Positions 1 to 6,823 of a stretch of DNA of 9,302 nucleotides are shown piece after piece. The DNA is from Balneolaceae bacterium (GTDB taxonomy: Bacteria; Bacteroidota; Rhodothermia; Balneolales; Balneolaceae), in assembly GCA_003555185.1 (NCBI GenBank), contig PWFZ01000266.1, positions 1-9,302 of the forward strand, given 5' to 3'. The translations under genes and the position numbers were made by a program. The notes under the pieces are model-generated. The model was given only the letters and a program-made list of their open reading frames with translations, did no database searches and had not been told where the DNA came from. Each line of letters opens with the position of its first letter. The first letter of the stretch is position 1.

Positions 1-947
1 AAAATGCACTTAGTCACAAGCCTAAGCATATACTTTACGGTACGGATGCATTGATAGAAATCGCAAAAGCTGATGGTGCCGATGTAGTACTGAACAGTCT
101 CGTTGGATTCGCAGGATTTATGTCTACATACGAAGCCCTTAAAAATAATAAGAAAGTTGCTTTGGCGAATAAGGAATCACTGGTAGTTGGAGGTGAAATT
201 TTAACAGCATTGCCCACATTTAAGGAAAACCTTGTTCCGGTTGACTCTGAGCATTCAGCAATGTTACAGTGTTTAGTGGGAGAGAAGTTGGCTTCGATTC
301 AAAAAATAATTATTACAGCCAGTGGCGGACCTTTTAGGGACTGGAGTTATAACAAAATGAAGGGTATAACCGTTAAAGATGCACTGAATCATCCCAATTG
401 GGATATGGGCAGTAAGATTACCATCGACTCCTCTACCATGATGAACAAAGGGTTGGAAATAATTGAGGCGTATTGGCTTTTCAATGTTGATGTAGAACGT
501 ATAGAACCTGTTGTTCACCCTCAAAGTATCATTCATTCTATCATTGAATTTGTGGATGGTTCATCAAAAGCACAAATGGGACCACCCGATATGAAAGTTC
601 CCATTTTATATGCCTTAACATATCCACGTAGAATTGAACATAACAATGCTGTTTTAGACTTTAGAAAAAATATATCAATGACATTTGAACCTGTTGATCA
701 TCAACGGTTTCCGTGCATTAGACTTGCGACAGATAGTGTGAAAAAAGGCGGTGTATCTCCGGCTGTATTAAATGCTGCAAATGAGATAGCCGTTGCTCGA
801 TTTTTAAACAAGGAAATTAGTTATATTCAAATTCCTAAAATCATCGAGACATCTCTGGAACACATTGAACAGACAGGTGAACTCACACCTCAGCTTTTGT
901 TTGATGTAGACAAAGAAACCCGAAAATTTGCGAACTCACTTTTATAG
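1..947 (+). CDS. dxr: 1-deoxy-D-xylulose 5-phosphate reductoisomerase (5'-truncated)
   Basis: DXR (IspC) converts 1-deoxy-D-xylulose 5-phosphate to 2-C-methyl-D-erythritol 4-phosphate with NADPH and a divalent metal. This is the first committed step of the cytosolic MEP isoprenoid pathway. The frame is open to the left edge (first full codon at 3), giving 314 residues. Family members are about 385-400 residues, so roughly the first 70-85, including the NADPH-binding GxTGSIG loop, lie outside the window; the TTG at 51 is not the real start. Visible motifs are ANKESLVVGG, the metal-binding VDSEHSA (Asp codon at 243, Glu at 249), ASGGPFR, and HPNWDMGSKITIDSS followed by MMNKGLE (Asn 444, Lys 447, metal-binding Glu 456). 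HPQSIIHSIIEF and the C-terminal helical domain follow. No frameshift is seen. rseP begins 6 nt after the stop, a common dxr neighbour, implying cotranscription. Confidence 0.98.
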   Translation, partial: NALSHKPKHILYGTDALIEIAKADGADVVLNSLVGFAGFMSTYEALKNNKKVALANKESLVVGGEILTALPTFKENLVPVDSEHSAMLQCLVGEKLASIQKIIITASGGPFRDWSYNKMKGITVKDALNHPNWDMGSKITIDSSTMMNKGLEIIEAYWLFNVDVERIEPVVHPQSIIHSIIEFVDGSSKAQMGPPDMKVPILYALTYPRRIEHNNAVLDFRKNISMTFEPVDHQRFPCIRLATDSVKKGGVSPAVLNAANEIAVARFLNKEISYIQIPKIIETSLEHIEQTGELTPQLLFDVDKETRKFANSLL

Positions 948-953
948 TATCTA

Positions 954-2297
954 ATGGATTGGATTTTAAGCATTTCAACAACAATTGCGATATTTATCGC
1001 AGCCATATTTATTCTTGTAACCATTCACGAACTGGGACATTTTCTTGCCGCTAAATTCTTTAAGATGCGGGTTGATCGTTTCTCTATTGGGTTTCCTCCT
1101 AATATTTTTGGCTTTAAGAAAGGAGAAACTGAATATGTTATAGGTGCAACTCCTTTAGGGGGGTATGTGAAGATTGCCGGTATGATTGATGAATCGATGG
1201 ATGATGAATTCATGAGTAAAGAGCCTGCACCGGATGAATTTAGAAGTAAACCGGTTTGGCAGCGAATGATCGTTATTACAGCCGGAGTAATCTTTAATGC
1301 TATTCTTGCAGTCATTATATATGCTGGAATTGCATTTAGTTATGGCGATACCGTTATACCTATTGAGTCTGTGAATGAGATTTATGTAGCTGAAGAGTCT
1401 TTAGCTGAAGAAATTGGATTTCAGACCGGGGATCGTGTCATTGGTATTAATGGTGAAAAAGTAGAGTATTGGGATCAAATATTTTCTCCATCATCAATAA
1501 CAGGACGTAATTTGACGTTCATGGTTGAAAGAAATGGCGAGGAAATAAATATTCCTACCCCTTTAAACTTTTTAGATCGATTGGGAACAGAAGCTTTTTT
1601 GACACCATCGAATGCTCTTCCAAGTAGTATAGAGTTTGTAGCGGAAAATAGTCCGGCAGAGCAAGCCGGTTTGCAAAGCGGGGATCAAATTGTCTCTGTT
1701 GATGGAGAGCAGATTCAATATTGGGAGCAGCTGGTAGAAAGAATTGTTAATACAGACGGAAAGCTAACCCTTGGAGTTATGAGGAATGGTGAGGTGCTTC
1801 AAATAGCTGTAACACCGGATGAAGAGACAAATCAAATTGGCATCGGTGCTCCAAATCCATTTGAATACTTTGATGTTCAAACTATTAATTACAATCTTGC
1901 GCAGTCGGTCGGGAAAGGGTTTTCCGAAACGGAGGAGACGTTCTTTGGAATTGTTCAAGGTCTCGGAAAAATGTTCTCAGGTGATATATCTGTACGTCAA
2001 AATCTTGGCGGCCCCGTAGCTATTGCTTCTGTTACTCGAGAAGCAACCGAAAACAGAGGTTGGTTTGGCTTTTGGACAATAACAGCTTTTCTTAGTGTAA
2101 CTCTTGCCATAATGAACATGCTGCCGATTCCTGCTCTGGATGGAGGACACTTCATGTTTTTAGTCTATGAAGGGATTACAAGACGTGAACCCTCCGAAAA
2201 AGTACGAATGGGTCTGCAGCAACTTGGATTTGTATTTTTGATTGGATTGATTATCCTTGTAACTTTTAACGATATACTTAGAACTTTTGGTGGATAG
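954..2297 (+). CDS. rseP: RIP metalloprotease RseP (site-2 protease, M50)
   Basis: This is an intramembrane zinc protease. RseP homologues cut the membrane segment of anti-sigma factors after a first extracytoplasmic cut, and can clear remnant signal peptides. The 447 residues match E. coli RseP in length. TM1 (about 5-27) carries the zinc motif HELGH at 25-29. The membrane-proximal GGYVKIAGM lies at 69-77 and TM2 at about 103-125. Two tandem PDZ domains follow, about 135-205 (TGDRVIGINGEKV) and 222-292 (SGDQIVSVDGEQI). RQNLGGPV at 348-355, TM3 with NMLPIPALDGGH at 388-399 (third zinc ligand Asp396) and a last TM at about 424-440 complete the fold. All catalytic residues are present. The ATG lies 6 nt after dxr without a recognisable ribosome-binding site, and psd starts 3 nt after the stop. 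The substrate anti-sigma factor is not in the window. Confidence 0.98.
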   Translation: MDWILSISTTIAIFIAAIFILVTIHELGHFLAAKFFKMRVDRFSIGFPPNIFGFKKGETEYVIGATPLGGYVKIAGMIDESMDDEFMSKEPAPDEFRSKPVWQRMIVITAGVIFNAILAVIIYAGIAFSYGDTVIPIESVNEIYVAEESLAEEIGFQTGDRVIGINGEKVEYWDQIFSPSSITGRNLTFMVERNGEEINIPTPLNFLDRLGTEAFLTPSNALPSSIEFVAENSPAEQAGLQSGDQIVSVDGEQIQYWEQLVERIVNTDGKLTLGVMRNGEVLQIAVTPDEETNQIGIGAPNPFEYFDVQTINYNLAQSVGKGFSETEETFFGIVQGLGKMFSGDISVRQNLGGPVAIASVTREATENRGWFGFWTITAFLSVTLAIMNMLPIPALDGGHFMFLVYEGITRREPSEKVRMGLQQLGFVFLIGLIILVTFNDILRTFGG

Positions 2298-2300
2298 TAC

Positions 2301-2948
2301 ATGCTCAATAAGGAAGGTTATGCTACAATTGCTGTTGTCTTTATTTTCTCAATTATCGTGGCTTATGGAGCTTCGTTTCTACCGGTTTGGATATCCTATA
2401 TAATATATGCGGCACTTGCTGGATTGTGTTTTTTAACACTTTATTTTTTCAGGGACCCGGAACGTACGTCTCCTGTTGATGATAGCCTTATTATTTCACC
2501 TGCAGATGGAAAGGTAGTACTTATACAAGAAGTTAATGAGCCTGAATACATGAAGGGGAAAGCTACGCAAGTCAGTATATTTCTGTCACCGCTGAATGTT
2601 CATGTTAATCGAAACCCGCTTAACGGAAAGCTGGAATATTTGAAATACTATCCGGGTAAATACTTGATGGCCTGGGAAGATCATGCATCTGAACAGAATG
2701 AACGAGCTCATTTTGGGGTGAAACATTCTTCCGGAATGAAAATGATGTTTAAGCAAATCACCGGCTTTTTAGCAAGGAGAATTGTGTATCACGTTGAAGA
2801 AGGGGATCAATTAAAAGCAGGAGAGAGGTTTGGAATTATGAAGTTTGGCTCACGCATGGATCTCTTGTTACCTGAAAATGTGGAAATCAAGGTTAAGAAA
2901 GGAGAAAATACTGTTGCAGGTGAAACGGTAATCGGTGTGATCAAATGA
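2301..2948 (+). CDS. psd: phosphatidylserine decarboxylase, short PSD-A type proenzyme
   Basis: This enzyme decarboxylates phosphatidylserine to phosphatidylethanolamine at the inner membrane. The protein has 215 residues, the compact form rather than the roughly 320-residue E. coli enzyme. Two hydrophobic segments (about 7-28 and 32-50) form an N-terminal membrane anchor, followed by FFRDPER (49-55), SPADGKV (66-72), the conserved IFLSPLNVHVNR (93-104), QITGFLARRIV and the self-cleavage site FGSRMD. Ser184 after Gly183 should become the pyruvoyl group of the alpha chain, and residues 1-183 the beta chain. The short form has GS in an FGSR context where the long enzymes have LGST. The gene lies 3 nt after rseP and overlaps pssA by 4 nt (ATGA). 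It is thus translationally coupled to the enzyme that makes its substrate. Confidence 0.97.
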   Translation: MLNKEGYATIAVVFIFSIIVAYGASFLPVWISYIIYAALAGLCFLTLYFFRDPERTSPVDDSLIISPADGKVVLIQEVNEPEYMKGKATQVSIFLSPLNVHVNRNPLNGKLEYLKYYPGKYLMAWEDHASEQNERAHFGVKHSSGMKMMFKQITGFLARRIVYHVEEGDQLKAGERFGIMKFGSRMDLLLPENVEIKVKKGENTVAGETVIGVIK

Positions 2949-3763
2949 GTATGAAATATCCAGTTCAGAAATTTCGATTTCGCAGAAGGCGGGAAAAAAA
3001 GAAAAGAAAGCCGATTCCACGGGTTGTTATCCCTAGTTTTTTCACTCTGATGAATCTCTTTTGCGGGTTCTTATCAATCATCATGGTTGCCGAAGGTAAT
3101 TTTATATTTGGAGCCTGGTTGATTGTTATAGCGGGACTTTTTGACGCACTTGATGGTTTTATGGCTCGTCTTGCTAATGCAACAAGTGAATTTGGGATAG
3201 AACTCGATTCAATATCTGATGTTGTCTCTTTTGGAGTGGCACCCGGATTTTTGATCTATAACTTTGCACTCTATGAACTTGCCATTGTTGGCATTATATT
3301 AAGTGCATTACCACCAATATGCGGTGCTATTCGATTAGCGAGATTTAATGTGGATTCTAAATATGCAACTTTTGATTTTTATAAAGGGTTGCCCATTCCC
3401 GTTCAGGCAGCTATGCTGGCCGGATTCTACTTAACTTTTTCTAATAGAATGGAGCTATTTGAAGGGTTTGAGCACGGTGTTTTATCTTTTATTATTCCAA
3501 CAATTGTGTTGTTATCATTTTTAATGGTAAGTACAATTCCATTCGATAAAATACCACGATTCGATCGTGAATCTATCAAAAAGCACAAAAGCCGACTTAT
3601 CCTGTTTTTTATCTATTTGATCATCATCGCAATATTTCAGGATATCGGGCTTATGATCGCCTTTTCATTCTTTATCCTGAAAGGATTGGCTATTGGCCTC
3701 TATATTTTTTGGAAAAGTGCATTTACCGATGAGGAAGAAGAGCAGTTCGAACAATCAACTTAA
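2945..3763 (+). CDS. pssA: CDP-diacylglycerol--serine O-phosphatidyltransferase
   Basis: This integral membrane enzyme transfers phosphatidyl from CDP-diacylglycerol to L-serine, producing phosphatidylserine for the adjacent decarboxylase. The 272 residues begin with a strongly basic cytosolic stretch (RRRREKKKRK, 13-22) and then a first TM segment (PSFFTLMNLFCGFLSIIM). The CDP-alcohol phosphotransferase signature D-x2-DG-x2-AR-x8-G-x3-D-x3-D is complete: Asp67, Asp70-Gly71, Ala74-Arg75, Gly84, Asp88 and Asp92. The PssA-type ARFNVDS and FYKGLPIP stretches follow, then further TM helices and an acidic tail. This is the small multi-helix type, not the E. coli peripheral PLD-like PssA. The ATG shares ATGA with the psd stop; Met3 (2951) is a possible alternative start. 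An A7 run at 2994-3000 encodes the basic patch without disrupting the frame. The stop overlaps the stop of the convergent gene. Confidence 0.96.
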   Translation: MSMKYPVQKFRFRRRREKKKRKPIPRVVIPSFFTLMNLFCGFLSIIMVAEGNFIFGAWLIVIAGLFDALDGFMARLANATSEFGIELDSISDVVSFGVAPGFLIYNFALYELAIVGIILSALPPICGAIRLARFNVDSKYATFDFYKGLPIPVQAAMLAGFYLTFSNRMELFEGFEHGVLSFIIPTIVLLSFLMVSTIPFDKIPRFDRESIKKHKSRLILFFIYLIIIAIFQDIGLMIAFSFFILKGLAIGLYIFWKSAFTDEEEEQFEQST

Positions 3764-4269
3764 GCAGCATTTGAATACTGCTCAATATGAGTTTTGATTT
3801 TCTCTGCATTCTCCCTGCTGAAAGGAATAATCCGACCATGGAATTCATTTAGATACATCCAGTCATACATATCTTTTTTCCTGAATTGCACAGTTCTGTC
3901 GCCAGTGAACAAATCGTTATACATCGAGCGATTAGGCATTTCAGCCACTTTTAGGCTAACTATCTCATTTGGATCTATAGTTTCCCGATAAAGTTCACGC
4001 CCTCTAAGAGTATAGGATAAATCAAGAAGTTGTTTGTCTTGTGCATTCTGCTTTATCTGAATTACAATCTGCCCGTCATAAATTTTAAATAAGCTAAAAA
4101 AGCTAAAGGCAAACATACCAAAAGCACTTAACCGTAGATACCCTTCAAAAAGTATATTATCTGTATAGAGGTATAAAATAAATAAAACAACGGATAAAAC
4201 TCCGCTTACGATGGCAAAAATAGGCCAGTATTCAGAGTATTTCTCTTTAATAACTAATGGTGTACTCAT
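3760..4269 (-). CDS. small membrane protein with possible PH-like C-terminal domain, function unknown
   Basis: I do not recognise a specific family. The protein has 169 residues. A short hydrophilic start (MSTPLVIKEKYSEYW) is followed by two hydrophobic helices, about 15-36 and 42-62, forming a hairpin. A soluble domain of about 105 residues then alternates short beta-like stretches (GQIVIQIKQ, IVSLKVAEM, RTVQFRKK, HGRIIPF) and ends in an amphipathic helix (SRENAEKIKTHIEQY). This two-helix-plus-beta layout resembles bacterial PH-like (DUF304/YcxB-type) membrane proteins; the resemblance is inference from secondary structure only. I chose the ATG at 4269 because it shares ATGA with the stop of the upstream PLP-enzyme gene. 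The frame stays open upstream to 4362, but that stretch lies inside the upstream gene. The stop overlaps the pssA stop on the opposite strand. Confidence 0.8.
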   Translation of the reverse strand: MSTPLVIKEKYSEYWPIFAIVSGVLSVVLFILYLYTDNILFEGYLRLSAFGMFAFSFFSLFKIYDGQIVIQIKQNAQDKQLLDLSYTLRGRELYRETIDPNEIVSLKVAEMPNRSMYNDLFTGDRTVQFRKKDMYDWMYLNEFHGRIIPFSRENAEKIKTHIEQYSNAA

Positions 4270-5348
4270 GATAAAATCTTCTTTTCTAATATTGTACTGT
4301 CTGTTTTTACGTAGTTGCCAAACAAATTTGCGGTAAGACAAGAGTGCACAGGGCAAATCCAAACGCTGTGGTCTGAATTCATGTGAGATAAAACCTCATT
4401 AGTTCCACGAATAACTCCATGCTCCTGTGAAAGGGATTCAACATAAGAGCCCGGTATAGCTTTGATGTTCCCATTATCGAAATAAACAGGCTGACCGTAG
4501 GATAAAACCTCACCAATCTTAATGCAATCTTTAGAGAGATGAACGGCTCCACCGTGGATGATTAATTGATTCAAATTCTCTTTTACCTGGGCAATTGGGA
4601 CTTTAATAAGTAGTCCGACATCATTAATCGAACAGCTGCCAATATTAACCTGCATCCAGTCAAAAAAGATGAAATTTCCCGGTGAAATTTCATCAACCAT
4701 TCGAAAATCGTCCATCACGCAACAAGAAGGAGTATCACCCAGGCAAAATTTGGCATCCGGATAAATTTCTTTCAGGGTTTCATAAAGTGTGAAGTTACGT
4801 TCGATTATCTCTTTAATTTGATTTTGGCCTTTCACTTTATAGGTATCCCCATCATGTGAATAAAAACCGTGAAAGTGCACGTTTTTACTTTTATTCGCCA
4901 AGCTTACAATTTTGTCCATTTCAGTCAGGTCCGATGTACCACTTCTGTTATAACCGGCATCTGCTTCAATAAGTATTTTGATGGGTTTATCAAGATTGGT
5001 TTCAAGAAAAGAAACGGTTTCAGTATCGGAAACAAACAATCTCACATTACAGCTTTCTTGTAGTTGCTTCACATCATCGATCTGACCGCGATAAAATGGA
5101 AATGCAAGGGTTATGTCGTCCCAGCCATCTTCGGCAAAGTAACGGGCCATTTCAGGGGTGGAAACCGTTATACCGGTTACTCCATACTCTTTAAACCATC
5201 TGCCTATCTCTAAAGATTGATGCGTTTTAAAGTGAGGGCGAAGAACGGTATTTGATTTAGACGCCTTCGCAACCATATTTTTAATATTCCTGCGACATCT
5301 AATTTCATCCACAACCGCTAATGGACGTGATAAAGGTTTTAAACTCAT
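4266..5348 (-). CDS. PLP-dependent D-threonine aldolase / D-serine dehydratase-like protein
   Basis: This is a fold-type III (alanine racemase-like) PLP enzyme of 360 residues. It belongs to the group with D-threonine aldolase, 3-hydroxy-D-aspartate aldolase and eukaryotic-type zinc-dependent D-serine dehydratase. The PLP lysine is Lys41 in VLRPHFKTHQ, at the end of the first barrel strand, with the barrel running to about residue 250. Family features include ILIEADAGYNRSG, FHGFYSHDGDTY, CLGDTPSC and SPGNFIFFDWMQ. The C-terminal beta domain has SQEHG (305-311) and CPVHSC, where His335 and Cys337 match the zinc ligands of D-serine dehydratase. All look intact. The reaction would be cleavage or dehydration of a beta-hydroxy D-amino acid in the cytosol; the substrate cannot be read from sequence. 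It is first in a two-gene minus-strand operon, divergent from the RimB-like gene. Confidence 0.9.
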   Translation of the reverse strand: MSLKPLSRPLAVVDEIRCRRNIKNMVAKASKSNTVLRPHFKTHQSLEIGRWFKEYGVTGITVSTPEMARYFAEDGWDDITLAFPFYRGQIDDVKQLQESCNVRLFVSDTETVSFLETNLDKPIKILIEADAGYNRSGTSDLTEMDKIVSLANKSKNVHFHGFYSHDGDTYKVKGQNQIKEIIERNFTLYETLKEIYPDAKFCLGDTPSCCVMDDFRMVDEISPGNFIFFDWMQVNIGSCSINDVGLLIKVPIAQVKENLNQLIIHGGAVHLSKDCIKIGEVLSYGQPVYFDNGNIKAIPGSYVESLSQEHGVIRGTNEVLSHMNSDHSVWICPVHSCLTANLFGNYVKTDSTILEKKILS

Positions 5349-5448
5349 TATTGATTGATATTATTTTTTTATTACTTGATCACAAAATAGTGAATGCAAC
5401 CGAGTATAAAAGCTAGTATTTTGTAAGTCTCAAAATTTTTATAAAATC
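5349..5448. promoter_or_regulatory. divergent intergenic control region
   Basis: These 100 bp separate two divergently oriented operons and must hold both promoters unless transcription enters from outside. The stretch is very AT-rich and contains the dyad TCAC-N6-GTGA (5380-5393), a plausible small operator that overlaps the candidate minus-strand -35. On the plus strand TATAAA (5405-5410) could be a -10, but its nearest -35-like element, TTGATC (5376-5381), is 23 bp away. I therefore cannot assign the promoter of the rimK operon. No Shine-Dalgarno sequence precedes either start codon. A perfect Bacteroidota TAnnTTTG element was not found in the plus direction. Confidence 0.5.
5358..5385 (-). 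promoter_or_regulatory. candidate promoter for the PLP-enzyme operon
   Basis: Read on the minus strand there is TTGTGA (5385-5380), a 16-bp spacer and TAATAT (5363-5358), a fair match to a housekeeping -35/-10 pair. The predicted start of transcription would fall around 5351, only a few bases before the ATG at 5348, so the transcript would be nearly leaderless. AT-rich DNA yields such matches by chance, and Bacteroidota-type promoters often differ from this consensus. Confidence 0.3.
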
Positions 5449-5883
5449 ATGCATAAATCTGAAAAAAAGAAAATAGGACGGATTGAAAAAATACATTTCC
5501 CGAATTGGTCCATCACCAATTTAGATGCGAAAATTGATACAGGCGCCTATACATCAAGCCTTCACTGCCACCATATTAAAGAATTTATCCTTAATGATGT
5601 AAAATGGATACAATTTAATGTACTTGATCCGGATCACCCTGAATATGAAAGCATTTTATACAAAAGCAAAGTGCATGATATCCGCAAAGTGAAAAGTTCG
5701 AATGCTATAACAGAAGAACGATATGTTATTAAGGAAAATGTATTGTTTTCTGATGAGTTAAGATCTATTGAACTTTCATTAACAGACCGTTCCGCCATGA
5801 AATACCCAATTCTATTGGGACGAAAATTTCTTAGTAAATACATTATAGATACATCAAGAAAATATTTAACAGAAACGAATTAA
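5449..5883 (+). CDS. RimB-like retropepsin-fold protease (annotated elsewhere as 'ATP-dependent zinc protease')
   Basis: This 144-residue protein belongs to the small family (Pfam Zn_protease/DUF785) often encoded beside rimK and named RimB in Pseudomonas. The name 'zinc protease' is misleading: no HExxH is present. It has the aspartic-protease signature AKIDTGA at 27-33 (catalytic Asp30-Thr31-Gly32) and a hydrophobic-hydrophobic-glycine motif, YPILLGR, at 119-125, as in retropepsins. A single-domain enzyme of this size should act as a homodimer with one Asp per subunit. Other family-like stretches are TSSLHC (35-40) and EERYVI (89-94). It has no signal peptide or TM segment and is presumably cytosolic. 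It is first in the run, with rimK starting 4 nt after its stop. In Pseudomonas RimB is linked to control of RimK-dependent S6 glutamylation; the substrate here is inferred. Confidence 0.88.
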   Translation: MHKSEKKKIGRIEKIHFPNWSITNLDAKIDTGAYTSSLHCHHIKEFILNDVKWIQFNVLDPDHPEYESILYKSKVHDIRKVKSSNAITEERYVIKENVLFSDELRSIELSLTDRSAMKYPILLGRKFLSKYIIDTSRKYLTETN

Positions 5884-5887
5884 ATAC

Positions 5888-6823
5888 ATGAGCCACATAC
5901 CTTTAAATATTGTTATCCTTTCACGTAATCGCTCTCTTTACTCAACCAAACGGTTAATCGAAGCGATCGAGCATAAAGGCCATAATGCAATTGTGCTGGA
6001 TCATCTTAAATGTGATATTGTTATTGAGCAGGATAATCCATGTATCTATTATCGTGGTGAAAAAATACAGGATGTTGATGCTGTGATTCCCAGAATTGGA
6101 GCTTCTGTAACATTTTACGGCGCTTCTGTTGTAAGACAATTTGAAATGATGAACGTGCCAACAGCTGTTGAGTCTCAGGCGCTTGTGCGTTCCAGGGATA
6201 AATTGCGCAGCTTGCAAATTATGGCTCGATCTAATGTGGGTCTTCCAAAAACAGTTTTCACTAACTACTCTAAGGAGGTGAAAAAAATTATTGATAGTGT
6301 TGGCGGAGCGCCCTTAATTGTAAAGCTTCTTGAAGGTACTCAGGGGTATGGAGTCGTACTTGCGCCTACAAAGAAAGCAGCAGAATCTATAATTGAAGCC
6401 TTTCATAGCATGAAAGCCAGAGTCATAGTGCAAGAGTTTATAGAAGAAGCAAAAGGAGCAGACATTAGAGCATTTGTGATAGGCAATAAAGTTGTTGGTG
6501 CAATGAAACGGCAAGGTAAGGAGGGAGAGTTTAGATCAAATTTACACCAGGGGGGAAGCGGTACACTTATTAAATTATCTAAAAGAGAGCGTGAAGTAGC
6601 TTTAACAGCGGCAAAAGCGATGGGTTTGGCCATTGCGGGAGTGGATCTGTTACAATCTGAAAGAGGCCCGCTTGTATTGGAAGTGAATTCTTCTCCCGGG
6701 CTCGAAGGAATTGAAAAAACGACAAACAAGGATATTGCTTCAGAAGTTATCAGTTATGTAGAAAGACTTGTTGAAACTCAAAACAAAAAGAAATCGGGTA
6801 GAACCTTTAAAAGTAATGCCTAA
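5888..6823 (+). CDS. rimK: RimK-family alpha-L-glutamate ligase (ATP-grasp)
   Basis: RimK uses ATP to add glutamate residues to a protein C-terminus, ribosomal protein S6 in E. coli, and can also make free poly-alpha-glutamate. The 311-residue protein resembles E. coli RimK along its whole length (300 residues). The N-terminal domain has [32 protein letters not shown] and RQFEMM. The ATP-grasp part has [24 protein letters not shown] (Lys146 and the glycine-rich loop 149-155) and [14 protein letters not shown]. The substrate-side [15 protein letters not shown] and the magnesium site Asp253 (AGVDLL), Glu265 and Asn267 ([16 protein letters not shown]) follow. All catalytic residues are present. 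The last 15 or so residues form a lysine-rich tail slightly longer than in E. coli. The gene starts 4 nt after the RimB-like gene and overlaps the next gene by 8 nt. Confidence 0.97.
   Translation: MSHIPLNIVILSRNRSLYSTKRLIEAIEHKGHNAIVLDHLKCDIVIEQDNPCIYYRGEKIQDVDAVIPRIGASVTFYGASVVRQFEMMNVPTAVESQALVRSRDKLRSLQIMARSNVGLPKTVFTNYSKEVKKIIDSVGGAPLIVKLLEGTQGYGVVLAPTKKAAESIIEAFHSMKARVIVQEFIEEAKGADIRAFVIGNKVVGAMKRQGKEGEFRSNLHQGGSGTLIKLSKREREVALTAAKAMGLAIAGVDLLQSERGPLVLEVNSSPGLEGIEKTTNKDIASEVISYVERLVETQNKKKSGRTFKSNA

Noticed and set aside
273..536. Minus-strand open frame inside dxr
   Set aside because: It lies wholly within a strongly conserved plus-strand gene and its translation has no recognisable motif; it is a shadow frame. 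The same holds for the frames at 1025-1315, 1764-1958, 5634-5843, 5954-6217, 6314-6514, 6403-6729 and 7074-7316.
2994..3000. A7 run in pssA as a programmed frameshift or broken gene
   Set aside because: The frame continues intact through the full CDP-alcohol phosphotransferase motif and to the stop, and the run simply encodes part of the Lys/Arg-rich N-terminus.
4270..4362. Upstream extension of the membrane-protein gene (31 extra residues)
   Set aside because: The extension overlaps the 3' part of the PLP-enzyme gene by 97 nt in another frame. The ATGA overlap at 4266-4269 gives a more natural start directly before the hydrophobic segment.
5449..5883. ATP-dependent zinc protease activity
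   Set aside because: The family label suggests zinc and ATP, but the sequence shows no zinc-protease motif and no nucleotide-binding motif. The DTG and ILLGR motifs indicate a retropepsin-type aspartic protease.
6768..6815. TTG start giving a 331-residue M14-type protein
   Set aside because: It would overlap rimK by 56 nt and add a basic stretch not expected for the family. The ATG at 6816 leaves a usual-length protein and an 8-nt overlap.
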